Shown: positions 30,661 to 39,758 of the stretch, in pieces | Layout: each line of letters begins with the position of its first letter | How positions within the stretch are numbered: the first letter of the stretch is position 1 | DNA from: Halomicrobium urmianum | Lineage (GTDB): Archaea; Halobacteriota; Halobacteria; Halobacteriales; Haloarculaceae | NCBI RefSeq assembly: GCF_020217425.1 | Contig: NZ_CP084090.1 | Location: 3,286,001-3,350,000, forward strand | Reading direction: 5' to 3' | DNA: 64,000 bases | Made by a program: the position numbers and the translations under genes | The notes under the pieces: model-generated | Told to the model about the DNA's origin: nothing | Seen by the model: only the letters and a program-made list of their open reading frames with translations | The model's database searches: none

Positions 30661-32365
30661 TCAGGTCTGCGTCTGGTTGGTCGTCAGCGACGTCGACTGG
30701 CTCTGGTCCTGGTCGATGCCGTCGCCGTCGAGTTCCTGCTCCTGCTGCTGGTCGACGGTAGCGCCCTGAACCTGGCTCTGGCCCTCGTCGCCGTCCGCGC
30801 TCTGGGCGGACTCCTGCTGGACGTCGGCGCTCTGATCGGCGTCCTGCTCGTTGCCGCTACCGCCCCGGATGATCCGGTCCTGTTCCTGGTCGACGGTGGC
30901 GTCCTGGTCGCTCTGCTGGTCGGCGTCGTCGTTGCTGGCCGACTGCTCGCTATCCTGCTGGACGCTGCTGGGTGTCGGTGCCCTCGTCGACGGACTGCTC
31001 CTGACTCTCCGCCTAGTCGACGTCCTGCTCGTTCTCCGTGCCGACCGATGTCTGGCCGCTCCCCTGGCCGGCGGCCTGCGTGCCGTTCGCGTCCTGCTGG
31101 TTGCCGTCGCCGTCGTCGACCGATTGGTCCTGACTGCTCTCCTGATCGACGTCCTGCGCGGCGTCCTGCTGATTATCGTCGCCGAACGCGGCCTGTTCGT
31201 TCTCCTGGCCGGCGCTCTGGGAACTGTCGGCGTCCTGCTGGTCGTCGTCGCCGTCCGCGACGGACTGCTCCTGCTCGGCGCTCTGGTTCGCGCTCTGGTC
31301 CGACGACTGGGCGTTGCCGGCACCGGTGAGGACGACCTGCGTCAGCTCCTGCACGCCGTCGTCGTCGTTCTGTTCGGCGGACTGCGCGTTGCCGTCGCCG
31401 TTCTCGACGCTCCGGGACTGCTCGAACACCTGACCGGTGCTCTGCCCGCCGGCCTGACCGTTCCCGGCCCCGACGACCACGAGCTGGGTCTGTAGCTGCG
31501 CGACGTCGTTGTCGTTCTGCTCGGCGTCCTGCTGGTTCTCGGTCCCGTCTGCGACGCCCTGGGACTGCTCGAGGAGCTCGAGGACGCTCTGCTCGCCGGC
31601 CTGCTCATCGTCCGACCCCTCGATAACGACCTGCGTCAGCGCCTGGGCGGCGTCGTCGCCCGTCTGTTCGGCGACCTGCCCGTTGCCGTCGCCGCCCGCA
31701 ACGTCCTGGGACTGGCCGAAGCGGGACTCGACGCCCTAGTCTCCGGACTGGGACGTCCCGGTACCGAGGACGGCGACCTGTGCCGCCGTCTGGCTGACGT
31801 TCCCGCCCTGAAGCGCGATCTGGTCGGAACCGTTGCCGGATTCGAACGACTGGGACTGGACCAGATACGCCGCGGCCTCCTGCGCGGAGAGCTGTTCGCT
31901 CCCCGTTCCGAAGACGACGGCCTGCACCTGCTCCTGATCGACGTCGCCGGCCTGGGCCGCGCTCTGGTCGCCGTCGTCGCCGGCCGATTGCCGGTCCTGC
32001 GTGTAGAAGACGAGGACGCCCTCGCCCTGGACCTGCTCGTCGTCGGTGCTGTTTATCGCCCACTGATCCTGGCTCTGCAGGAAGTACAACGTCTGAACCT
32101 GCCCCTGACAGTCGCCGCCGTCGTCCTGTGCCTAGCTCAGATCGCCGGCGACTGTCGCGGTCTGGTTCTGATCGATGCCGTCGCTGCCGGTCGCGTTCTG
32201 CGTCGCGTCCTGCGCTCCGGACGTGACCTGTATCTGTCCGCACTCGTCCGTCACCTGCGCGTAACTGGTCCCGACGACCGATCCCGACAGGATCATCCCG
32301 AGCGCGAGGAGCGCGACTATCACTACCGTTCCGTGCCGTAACCCGGTTCCGTTTCTATCGGACAT
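30661..32365 (-). pseudogene. Secreted Gln-rich tandem-repeat protein with three in-frame TAG codons and a frameshift
   Basis: ATG 32365 begins a signal peptide (VVIVALLALGMILSGSVVG). The body consists of imperfect repeats of about 22-25 aa built on G-x-G-N-x-Q and spaced Gln residues (NGDGNAQSAEQ; GAGNAQSSDQ; GDGNQQDANG), like curli-type beta-solenoids. The frame is cut by TAG at 32132-32134, 31736-31738 and 31013-31015; each sits where CAG (Gln) would suit the repeat. Near 30970 the frame moves by one base and the same composition runs on to 30661. TAG is an ordinary stop elsewhere here, so decay is likelier than recoding. Confidence 0.65.
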
Positions 32366-32530
32366 TGTTAGGTGGACGACCACCAGCGAGGGAGTGGAAC
32401 CCACCCCCAATTGTTATCGAGGCGCATCAGTTGGTTACTAGCCATTACCGGACCTGGTAACGGGAGTTACCTCGTCCGCTAAGCCGGCGTTATCGGGGAC
32501 GAACTGTCGCGAACGTCGGCGGCGAGCGCG

Positions 32531-35500
32531 TCAGAGTGCGGCCGACAGAGTCCGGGCGAGGGCGGTGACGGGGCCGCTCAGCGACGACCCCGCCGTCGTC
32601 GCGCCCGGTTGTCCGGTGGTCGTCCCGTTCGCGACCGTGGCCGCCTCGGTTTCCTCCGCCGTCGGGGCTGTGACGGTCGCTGTCTCCGTTTCCCGGCCGG
32701 ACGTGTCCGGTTCGCCGGACTCCGTCGCCGTGGCCGTCGCGTCCGAGTCCGTGCGTTCCGCGTCTCCGTCCTCGACAGTGGCGGCCTCGGTCGCCGGGGG
32801 TTCCGTAGCCGTCCCGGCCACGGCCGACTCGGTCTGCGCGGGCTCGACCACGTCGGTGGGCGTCACGGCGGTCCGATCCGTGGTCGGCGTGACCGGTACG
32901 GTGTCGGTCGCGGTCGGAGCGGTGTCCGTTGCGGTCGTCTCCCGTGTGCTGGTTTCCGCGTCGTCGGCCGCGTCGGTCTCATCGCCGTCGGTCGAGTTCG
33001 ACGCCGAACCGATCGCGGTGCCGGTCGATCCGGTGCTCGACTCCGCCGGGGTCGCCGCGCCCGTCCCCGTCGGAGTTGCGGTGCCCGTCTCTGTCGTCGA
33101 ACCCGTCTCCGTGGCGGTGTTCGCCGCGTTGTCCGGCGTCCCGTTCGTCTCGGTTCCGCTCTCCGCTTCAGTCCCATCGGACTCGTTCGCCGCGCTCGTC
33201 GTCACGTTCGCCGCTGACTGGGACTGGTTCTGCCACTGCTCGCCGGCGACTGACTCGTTTTGCGCCTGCACGCCGTCGTTTCCGGTCGCGGTCTGGTTCT
33301 GCGTCTGGTTCACGGCGACGGTGCTGTTCTGGGTCTGCGCGCTCCCGTTCGCGGACTGGGTCTGGGACTGCTCCTGCTCCAGGACCGCGTCCTGGCTCTG
33401 GTTCTGGACGCGGACGCCCTCGGTCCCGTTCTGCTCACTGGTCTGGTTCGCGTCGAGCGACTGGCCCTGCGCCTGTCGCTGTGCGTCGCCCTGCCTCTGG
33501 GCCTGCCCCTGATCGACGCTGATCGACTGGTTCTCGGACTGCGGGCCCGTCGTCCCGTTCTGGCGCTGCGCCTGTCGCTGGGTCGCCGCGACGCTCTCGT
33601 TCTGCGTCTGCGAGACCGATCCGTCGGTCCAGTTCTGTCCCTGCCGCTGGCTCGCGCCGACCGACTGCGACTGGGACAGGTCGGCGCTGCTCTCCGCCTG
33701 CTCCTGATCCTGCTCCTGGTTCACCGAGATCCGCTGGGACTGGCGCTGCTCTCCGGTCCCGTCGCCGCTCGGCTGTCGCTGCACGCCGAGGAAGGTCACC
33801 TCGAACGCCTGGACCTGCGCCTGCTCTCGGACGGTGTCGTTCCCGATCTGCGACTGGCTCGCGTCGGACGTGACGATCTGGGCCCCCTGCTCGTCCGCGC
33901 CGGGTGCCTGCGTCTGAGACTGGTAGACGAACTCGATCAGCAGGAACTGCCGCTGTCGCTGCCGACTCGCGGTCTGGCCGCCCTGGCGCTGACACTGGGT
34001 CTGGTCGACGGTGACCGACTGCACGCCGCCCTGGACGGTTCCGCCCGCACCGATCTGCTCTCCGTTCTGAGAGACGTAGACGTCCTGCTGCTGGCTCTGG
34101 GACTGCCCCTGGACCGTCTGGTTCTGGCACTGCTCCTGAACGATCGTCACGCCCTGCCCGTGCCGCTGCCCGGGCTCGTCGGGCGCTTCGGTCTCGTCGC
34201 CGCCGTCGTCCGGGTCCCCGGCACCACCGTCGCCGGGATCGGTCTCGTCGCCGGAGTCACCGTCGTCAGTCTCGTCCTCGTCGTCGATCTCGTCGCCGGA
34301 GTCACCGTCGCCCGGCTCTCCCTCTTCACCGCCTCCTGAGTCCTGGTCTCCACCGTCGGCAGCGTCGCCGTCCTCGTCGCTAGAGCCCTCTCCGTCGCCG
34401 TCGTCAGTGCCTCTTTCGTCGCTGCGTTCGCCGTCAGCGTTGTCCTCGTCGTCGCCGGAGCCGCCCTCGCTGCCGTCGTCGGCATCACCGTCGTCAGCGT
34501 CGCCGCGGTCGCCGTCTGCACCGTCCTCGCTCTCGTCGCCGCCGGTATCAGTCTCGTCCTCGGCGTCGTCGCCGTCCTCCGGCGCGCTGCTTGGAGTCGC
34601 TTCGTCGGCGGACGTCTCGTCACCGCCGTCCACCTCGGACGGAGTCCCGGCAGCTCCGTCGTCGGGTTCCGCGCCGGGCGCGGCGTCGTCCCCGGCTCCG
34701 TCAGTCCCGCCCCGGACGCCGTCGTGGCCGCCGTCGGACTCGGCGTCGGACGCGTCGCCGTCTGACCCGTGCTCTACCGCCGGCTCCGCACAGCCGCCGG
34801 TGAACAGGGTCACGCCGGACTCGTTCGACTGATCGCTCGGTCCCGGAGCGCCGACGAGGACGTCGTCGGCCTCGTCGCCCGCGACGTCGCCCGTTGCCAG
34901 CGCGGACCCCGCCCGGGACCGCGGAGACCCGGCGAACTTCGCCATCGCCACGCCGGACCGGTCGGAGCCGCCGTACAGCAGGTAGGCCGCCCCGGCCGCC
35001 GTCCCGTCGATTTCGCGGTGGGGTGCGCCGACGAGGACGTCCGCGCGTCCGTCGCAGTTCACGTCGCCCTCGCCCGCGACGGACTCCCCGAGGCGGTCGC
35101 CGGCAGCCTCGCCGTGCATCGTGGCGACCGCACCGCTCCGGACCGACGCCGTCCCGTCGAGCGCCTCGCCGGCGTGGACCACGTACGCGGCCCCGGCGTC
35201 GTCCCCGCGGCGGTCGGTCCCGGGCGCGCCGACGAGCAGTTCGTGCCGCCCGTCGCCGTCGACGTCGCCGGCGTCGCTCACGGCCGCGCCGAGTTCGGCA
35301 CCCTCGCGCTCCCCGAACACGCTCCCGGCGGCGTCGGAGAGCGGCCGTTCCCCGCCGAACGGGGCCCCGACGACGAACGCTGCGCCTGCGTCCTGCTCGT
35401 CGCCGTCGTAGCCGGGCGCTCCGACGAGCATCGCCGGCGCGTCGTCGCCGCTGAGGTTCCGCGCCCAGGCGACCGATGCGCCCGTCCTGTCCCCCGCCCG

Positions 35501-36268
35501 CTCACCGCGCAGCGTCGCGTCGGCGTCGGCAGTCGAGGCCGGATCGCCGATCGCCGCGCTCGCGAACGCGAACGCAGCACCGCGGTCGCCGTGCGTTCCG
35601 GGAGCACCGAGCAACACGCTCGTGGCTCCGTCGTCCTCGACGCTACGGGCGTCGACTGCGGCCCCGAGTCGGTCGCCGGGTTCGCCGACGACCTTCTCGC
35701 CGACGTCGGCGAGCGCGCGGGTCCTGGTCGGGGACTCGTCGACGACGTACGCCGCCCCGGCGTTCGCGCCGCCGTCGGCGTCGCCCGGCGTGCCCACGAC
35801 GACTTCAGCGCGGCCGTCGCCGTCGACGTCCGCGCTCGCTACCGACTGGCCCGCCCGGCCGCCGTCGGCGCTGCCGCGGAGGACAGCGTCGGCTTCGTCG
35901 AGCGAGACGGTCGCGGGGACGACCGGGCCGTAGAAGAGGTACGCGGCGCCGGACTCCTGCTCGCCCCCAGGCGCACCTATCACCACGTCCCGCACGCCGT
36001 CGCCGTTCACGTCCCCGGTGGTGACGGACCGCCCGGCGTCCCGGTCGGCGCTGTCGGACTCGAAGACCGTCGCGGCGTTCGATGGGTTCAGCAACCCTTT
36101 CGGCGGCGCGTCAGTCCCCGCGTCCGCCGCTGCGTCGCCCTCGAGGGCCGGTCCGTGCTCGATCGGTTCGGCTGCGGTCAGTCCCGGTCCGAAACCGGCT
36201 GTTACCGACCACGCGACCACGAGGGCGACGACGCCGACGGCGCGAGCCGCCCTGAAGGCCTGGTTCAT
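32531..36268 (-). CDS. Giant secreted FG-GAP propeller protein with Gln-rich and Thr-rich regions
   Basis: 1245 aa. A signal peptide (VGVVALVVAWSVTAGFG) is followed by seven FG-GAP repeats to about residue 500, such as DVNGDGVRDVVIGAPGG and DVDGDGRHELLVGAPGT with Ca2+-type DxDxDG loops, enough for a complete integrin-like propeller. An Asp/Gly/Glu-rich stretch to about 735 comes next, then a Gln/Asn/Ser-rich region to about 1030, and a Thr/Ala/Glu stalk likely to be O-glycosylated. No PGF-type sorting end or TM anchor is seen. The Gln-rich part echoes the neighbouring broken gene. Likely adhesion or matrix. Confidence 0.75.
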   Translation of the reverse strand: MNQAFRAARAVGVVALVVAWSVTAGFGPGLTAAEPIEHGPALEGDAAADAGTDAPPKGLLNPSNAATVFESDSADRDAGRSVTTGDVNGDGVRDVVIGAPGGEQESGAAYLFYGPVVPATVSLDEADAVLRGSADGGRAGQSVASADVDGDGRAEVVVGTPGDADGGANAGAAYVVDESPTRTRALADVGEKVVGEPGDRLGAAVDARSVEDDGATSVLLGAPGTHGDRGAAFAFASAAIGDPASTADADATLRGERAGDRTGASVAWARNLSGDDAPAMLVGAPGYDGDEQDAGAAFVVGAPFGGERPLSDAAGSVFGEREGAELGAAVSDAGDVDGDGRHELLVGAPGTDRRGDDAGAAYVVHAGEALDGTASVRSGAVATMHGEAAGDRLGESVAGEGDVNCDGRADVLVGAPHREIDGTAAGAAYLLYGGSDRSGVAMAKFAGSPRSRAGSALATGDVAGDEADDVLVGAPGPSDQSNESGVTLFTGGCAEPAVEHGSDGDASDAESDGGHDGVRGGTDGAGDDAAPGAEPDDGAAGTPSEVDGGDETSADEATPSSAPEDGDDAEDETDTGGDESEDGADGDRGDADDGDADDGSEGGSGDDEDNADGERSDERGTDDGDGEGSSDEDGDAADGGDQDSGGGEEGEPGDGDSGDEIDDEDETDDGDSGDETDPGDGGAGDPDDGGDETEAPDEPGQRHGQGVTIVQEQCQNQTVQGQSQSQQQDVYVSQNGEQIGAGGTVQGGVQSVTVDQTQCQRQGGQTASRQRQRQFLLIEFVYQSQTQAPGADEQGAQIVTSDASQSQIGNDTVREQAQVQAFEVTFLGVQRQPSGDGTGEQRQSQRISVNQEQDQEQAESSADLSQSQSVGASQRQGQNWTDGSVSQTQNESVAATQRQAQRQNGTTGPQSENQSISVDQGQAQRQGDAQRQAQGQSLDANQTSEQNGTEGVRVQNQSQDAVLEQEQSQTQSANGSAQTQNSTVAVNQTQNQTATGNDGVQAQNESVAGEQWQNQSQSAANVTTSAANESDGTEAESGTETNGTPDNAANTATETGSTTETGTATPTGTGAATPAESSTGSTGTAIGSASNSTDGDETDAADDAETSTRETTATDTAPTATDTVPVTPTTDRTAVTPTDVVEPAQTESAVAGTATEPPATEAATVEDGDAERTDSDATATATESGEPDTSGRETETATVTAPTAEETEAATVANGTTTGQPGATTAGSSLSGPVTALARTLSAAL

Positions 36269-36414
36269 ACCCCGCCCTGTTACCCCCCCTCTCTGATTGT
36301 AACAGATCGGTTAGCCCGGAATAGCGGGCGGTAGCCTGACGGAACGGTCACGCTTCCGGACGGGGACGGGGGACGGCGCTACGGTGGCGCTGGTGCGCGT
36401 TCGGATCGATCCGA

Positions 36415-37389
36415 TCAGTCCGTCATGGACTCCTGCCCCTGCGCGCCGACGATGTCCCGTCCGGTCGTGTCGGCCATCGCCGTCGCGACGGCGCCGTAGA
36501 GGCCGACGTCGTCGCCCAGCGTCGTGGGTCGGATCTCGGGTCGGTCGACGAACAGGTAGTCGTCGAGGTAGCGGTCGATGCCCTCGGCGACGCGGTCGGC
36601 GTTGTTCAGCGCGACGCCGCCGCCGAGCGTGACGAGGCCGGGATTGAGGGAGTTGCAGACGGTCGCTACCCCGGCCGCGTTGTATCGGTCGACGCGGTCG
36701 AGGCACTCCTCGGCGAGGGGGTCGCCGGCCCTCGCCGCGGCGAACACGTCCTGGGCGGTGCAGCCGCCGTCGGCGAACTCGCTGCCGTGGTCCTCGTAAT
36801 CGCGGGCCAGGTCCCGGGCGAACTCGGCGATGCCGCGCCCGGAGCAGAAGGCCTCCCAGGCGCCCGTGACGCCCGTGCTTTCGCGGTCGCTCTCGGGTGC
36901 AACTGGAATGAGTCCGAACTCGCCGGCGCGGTCAGATTCACCACGCAGGAGACGGCCGTCTTCGACGGCGCCGCCGCCGATGCCGGTACCCATCGTCAGG
37001 TGGACCACGCAGTCGTGGCCGCCGGGGTCGCCGAACTGCCACTCCGCGAGCGCGGCCGCGTTGCAGTCGTTCGCCAGCGCGACGGGGAGGTCGTGGGCGG
37101 CCGCCACCGGCGGCCCGACTTCCACCGTCGAGACGACGTCGCCCGCGGGCGTGTCGACGTCGTGGACGGTCCCGGCTCCGGCGTCGACCAGGCCGGTACA
37201 GGAGACCCCCACGGCGTCGATGCCGCCGACGGCGTCTTCGAACCGGTCGACGGCCGCGACGATCTGCTGGCCGAGTTCGCGATGGCGCGTGGGCTCGACG
37301 GAGACGTCGGTCAGGAACTCGCCTTCGGGAGTGGCGACGACGGAACGGAAGTTCGTGCTTCCGATGCCGAACGCGGCGACGCGATTCAT
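36415..37389 (-). CDS. ROK family sugar kinase
   Basis: 324 aa. ATP-binding FGIGSTNFRSVV at the N-terminus replaces the usual DxGGT; GTGIGGGAV and the ROK signature region GEFGLIPVAPE follow, with a late GLVTLGGGVAL phosphate loop. The zinc-binding CxCGxxGC of many ROK proteins is not seen; only a GCTAQ remains. It probably phosphorylates glucose or a related sugar; the substrate cannot be fixed. ATG 37389 is used; a 160-residue upstream extension is spurious. Confidence 0.8.
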   Translation of the reverse strand: MNRVAAFGIGSTNFRSVVATPEGEFLTDVSVEPTRHRELGQQIVAAVDRFEDAVGGIDAVGVSCTGLVDAGAGTVHDVDTPAGDVVSTVEVGPPVAAAHDLPVALANDCNAAALAEWQFGDPGGHDCVVHLTMGTGIGGGAVEDGRLLRGESDRAGEFGLIPVAPESDRESTGVTGAWEAFCSGRGIAEFARDLARDYEDHGSEFADGGCTAQDVFAAARAGDPLAEECLDRVDRYNAAGVATVCNSLNPGLVTLGGGVALNNADRVAEGIDRYLDDYLFVDRPEIRPTTLGDDVGLYGAVATAMADTTGRDIVGAQGQESMTD

Positions 37390-37533
37390 GCCCGAGTAGA
37401 GGGGTGAACGCCGGTTAAAAACGCGCTGGCTACCACCGGACGGCGCGCGGTAGCCGGTGCTTACGCCGCTGCCCTGAGGACCGGTACGGGCGTCTCGAAA
37501 GCCATTACCGGCGCGGCCGCCCAGTCGCGGTCG

Positions 37534-37878
37534 ATGACGACCATTCGCGACTCGCTGCCGGAGCGACCCCTCTCGGCGACGGAAGTCAAGGCGCTCGAGG
37601 CCCAGCACGACGACATCGGCGTGGCCCCGGTCGGCTTCTTCCCGGACCTGGGCATCGTGCCGGCGTTCGTCGTGATCGTCGGGGACGAGCGCGGATACAG
37701 CCTGGGGTTCGACAGGGACGACGAGCGCTGGGTCGTCGTGGAGTCGTTCGACGAGGGCGACGCCTTCGCCGACGTGACCGATCGGCTCCGGGACTGGGTC
37801 GGCGACGACTGGGAGGACGTCGATCAGGAGACCGTTGCGGTGGAAGCGGGGCTGGTCGACGATCCGGAGCAAGATTGA
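37534..37878 (+). CDS. Uncharacterised haloarchaeal 114-aa protein
   Basis: A soluble alpha/beta protein with strands VAPVGFFPDLGIVPAF and YSLGFDRDDERWVVVES, then an acidic helix (DVTDRLRDWVGDDWEDVD). It looks like a single-domain conserved protein of Halobacteria, function unknown. It is followed by a promoter-like interval and a DUF7344-type regulator. Confidence 0.6.
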   Translation: MTTIRDSLPERPLSATEVKALEAQHDDIGVAPVGFFPDLGIVPAFVVIVGDERGYSLGFDRDDERWVVVESFDEGDAFADVTDRLRDWVGDDWEDVDQETVAVEAGLVDDPEQD

Positions 37879-38069
37879 AGTGTGTCAACCGATAACACTC
37901 GAACGGAGCCACCGTGCTCCCGGCGGGAACCACCGTCGACGCTACAGGGAGTAGCACCGGTGGACGACCATTTCGGGGCGGCGGGCCTGGCCACCCGCCG
38001 CACGGCGGTTCTTCCGGACGCATCCTCGTTGCGAAACGTTCAACCGCACGAGCGGTTTGTGGACCGATA

Positions 38070-38411
38070 ATGGGTGGTCTGGACGACGTCTATCGGGCGC
38101 TGGTCGACGAGCGACGGCGCATCGTGCTCTCAGTCCTCCGGGAACACCACACCGTTCCGCTGCCAGACCTGGCCGAGTTCGTGGCCGAGAGCGAGTTCGA
38201 CGAGGACGTCGCCGCGATCCCGGGCGAGGACGTCCGGGACGTGTACATGTCGCTCTACCACACGCACGTGCCGCTTCTGGAGGCGGCCGAACTGGTCCGC
38301 TACGAGCAGTCGGACGACGTCGTCGCGTGGACGGAGCGGGCGAGCGAACGGCTGTCCACTGCGCGTGACCGGGTCGACGCGCTGCTCGCCGAGGAGTACA
38401 GTAGAAATTGA
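38070..38411 (+). CDS. DUF7344-type winged-helix regulator
   Basis: 113 aa with the same signature as the 29880 gene (VYMSLYHTHVPLLEAAELV) but no TM helix. The N-terminal helix LDDVYRALVDERRRIVLSVL starts the winged helix. Its last four codons (Ser-Arg-Asn-stop plus the preceding base context) are contributed by the left end of a palindromic MITE-like repeat, so the native C-terminus may have been changed by insertion. Confidence 0.75.
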   Translation: MGGLDDVYRALVDERRRIVLSVLREHHTVPLPDLAEFVAESEFDEDVAAIPGEDVRDVYMSLYHTHVPLLEAAELVRYEQSDDVVAWTERASERLSTARDRVDALLAEEYSRN

Positions 38412-38477
38412 CGCAACGACACACTCGAAGGGGGCCCGGGCACCCTTCGATGTGTGAATCGTTTCGCTTGCTACTAT
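38400..38477 (+). repeat. MITE-like palindromic repeat, copy 1
   Basis: It begins AGTAGAAATTGA and ends CTACTAT. The core ACACTCGAAGGG...CCCTTCGATGTGT is a hairpin around a GC-rich centre. A second copy in the same orientation lies at 61691-61769. No transposase is present. Confidence 0.75.
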
Positions 38478-38606
38478 AGGCAGTCGTCGCCGACGCCGCG
38501 CGACGGCGTGTGGTGACCCGCCGCACGCCCCGAGTCGTGTCAGTTTCCGCGATTCGGCCGGCCGGTCCAAAATACCTTTGACGCACTATCTGAATCAAAA
38601 TCCGAT

Positions 38607-39080
38607 ATGGCCGAGTTGGACGAAGTCGACTACGGGATTCTCCACCTGCTCCAGTCGAACGCACGCGACCAGACGCCGGTCGACATGGCGGAGTCGCTCC
38701 CCGTGTCCGCACAGACCGTCCGGAATCGGATCGAGAAGCTAGAGGAGAGGGGCGTCATCGAGGGCTACGTTCCGGTCATCGACTACGAGGAAGCCGGGTT
38801 CCCCATGCGCGTGAAGTTCGCCTGTACGGCGCCGGTCGGCCGCCGGACGGAACTGGCCAGGGAGGCGCTCGAGATCTCCAACGTCGTCCGCGTCGAGGAG
38901 ATGCTGAGCGCCAGGCGGAACCTGCACCCGCTGGCCGTCGCGCGCAACGCCGACGAGATAACGGCGGTCACGCAGGCGCTGGACGACCTCGGGCTGCGGA
39001 TCGAGAGCGAACGACTCCTCCGGACTCACCACCACCGCCCGTTCAACCACTTCGGCGAGGACGACGTCTCTAACGAGTGA
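38607..39080 (+). CDS. Lrp/AsnC family transcriptional regulator
   Basis: 157 aa. N-terminal helix-turn-helix (DYGILHLLQSNARDQTPVDM; SVSAQ-like SAQTVRNRIEKLEERGVIEGY) followed by an alpha/beta domain with a His-rich C-terminus (RTHHHRPFNHFG) rather than a clear RAM ligand pocket. Such single-gene regulators often control amino-acid or metal-related genes in haloarchaea. Target unknown. Confidence 0.8.
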   Translation: MAELDEVDYGILHLLQSNARDQTPVDMAESLPVSAQTVRNRIEKLEERGVIEGYVPVIDYEEAGFPMRVKFACTAPVGRRTELAREALEISNVVRVEEMLSARRNLHPLAVARNADEITAVTQALDDLGLRIESERLLRTHHHRPFNHFGEDDVSNE

Positions 39081-39188
39081 TCCCTCGACGCGTTCCGTTT
39101 TGAATTTCAAACCTGACTTAAGTCACATACACGCGGTAAAATAATTTAGGCACAGTGTTTTTTGCTGAAGCATACATCGGACGGCTTG

Positions 39189-39449
39189 ATGGATACCCGA
39201 ACTGCTGCCGGGCAGGCCTTTTCCGACGGGGGCGGGCCGATAGCGGACGTGCTCTGGGCGGTCGCCGAGGCCGACGACTGCGATCCGACCGAGCTGCCGC
39301 CGCTCGGTGACGTCATCGACCCCGACGCGTTCGAGCGGCTCGTCGCGGAGTCCTCGTCCCTGGTCCGGATCTCCTTCGCGTACGCCGGCTACGAGGTCGA
39401 GGCCTACCCGGACGGCACCGTCCGAATCCGCGACCGTTCGGAGGAGTGA
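39189..39449 (+). CDS. HalOD1 output-domain protein
   Basis: 86 aa from ATG 39189. The match to the halobacterial output domain 1 is strong: VLWAVAEADDCDPTELPPL, DPDAFERLVAES, and the paired strands VRISFAYAGYEVEAYPDG and VRI. HalOD1 usually ends two-component or sensory proteins but also occurs alone. The next gene starts one base after its stop. Confidence 0.82.
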   Translation: MDTRTAAGQAFSDGGGPIADVLWAVAEADDCDPTELPPLGDVIDPDAFERLVAESSSLVRISFAYAGYEVEAYPDGTVRIRDRSEE

Positions 39450-39450
39450 G

Positions 39451-39642
39451 ATGTATCACTTCGTCTGCCACCACTGCGAGGAAGAGGAGACGTTCCGGGA
39501 GCTCGATCCGGCCCAGACGGCGTTCAACGAGCACGCGCGGCGGGACCACGAGGCCGTGCTGCGGCGCATCGACCCAACGCCGACGGAGCCGACGTCCGGG
39601 GTGGGGAACGGACGCACCGTCGACGGCGACCGCGTCGACTGA
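39451..39642 (+). CDS. 63-aa small zinc-finger protein
   Basis: The start is ATG 39451, right after GAGGAGTGAG which includes the HalOD1 stop. CHHC at residues 6-9 and the pair HARRDH at about 29-34 form a C2H2-like site; the tail is Thr/Pro/Asp-rich. Likely co-transcribed with the HalOD1 gene. Confidence 0.62.
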   Translation: MYHFVCHHCEEEETFRELDPAQTAFNEHARRDHEAVLRRIDPTPTEPTSGVGNGRTVDGDRVD

Positions 39643-39758
39643 TCCGGTTCGACCGCACCGACCGACCCGACCACGACTGGCTCTCGCCGACTGTCCGAGC
39701 GCGCACCCCGCAGCCGACAGCTTCGAGTGGGTCCGCGGGCAACGTGTTCCGACGTCAG

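Noticed and set aside
30604-31495. Rightward frames opposite the Gln-rich repeat gene
   Set aside because: CTG-rich translation of the reverse complement gives repetitive Leu/Val sequence with no membrane-protein topology; the signal peptide and repeat logic are on the other strand.
30661-32365. Pyrrolysine or genome-wide TAG recoding
   Set aside because: TAG ends several ordinary genes in the same window (for example 41134, 55498 and 26095), and no PylS or suppressor tRNA is in view.
32565-36334. Long rightward frames opposite the 1245-aa protein
   Set aside because: Composition mirrors the reverse complement of FG-GAP and Gln-rich codons; no signal, domain or RBS, while the leftward frame has seven clear FG-GAP repeats.
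38400-38477. CRISPR or tRNA-like structure at the palindromic repeat
   Set aside because: There is a single hairpin with no spacer-repeat periodicity, and the same 80-bp unit occurs once more 23 kb away.
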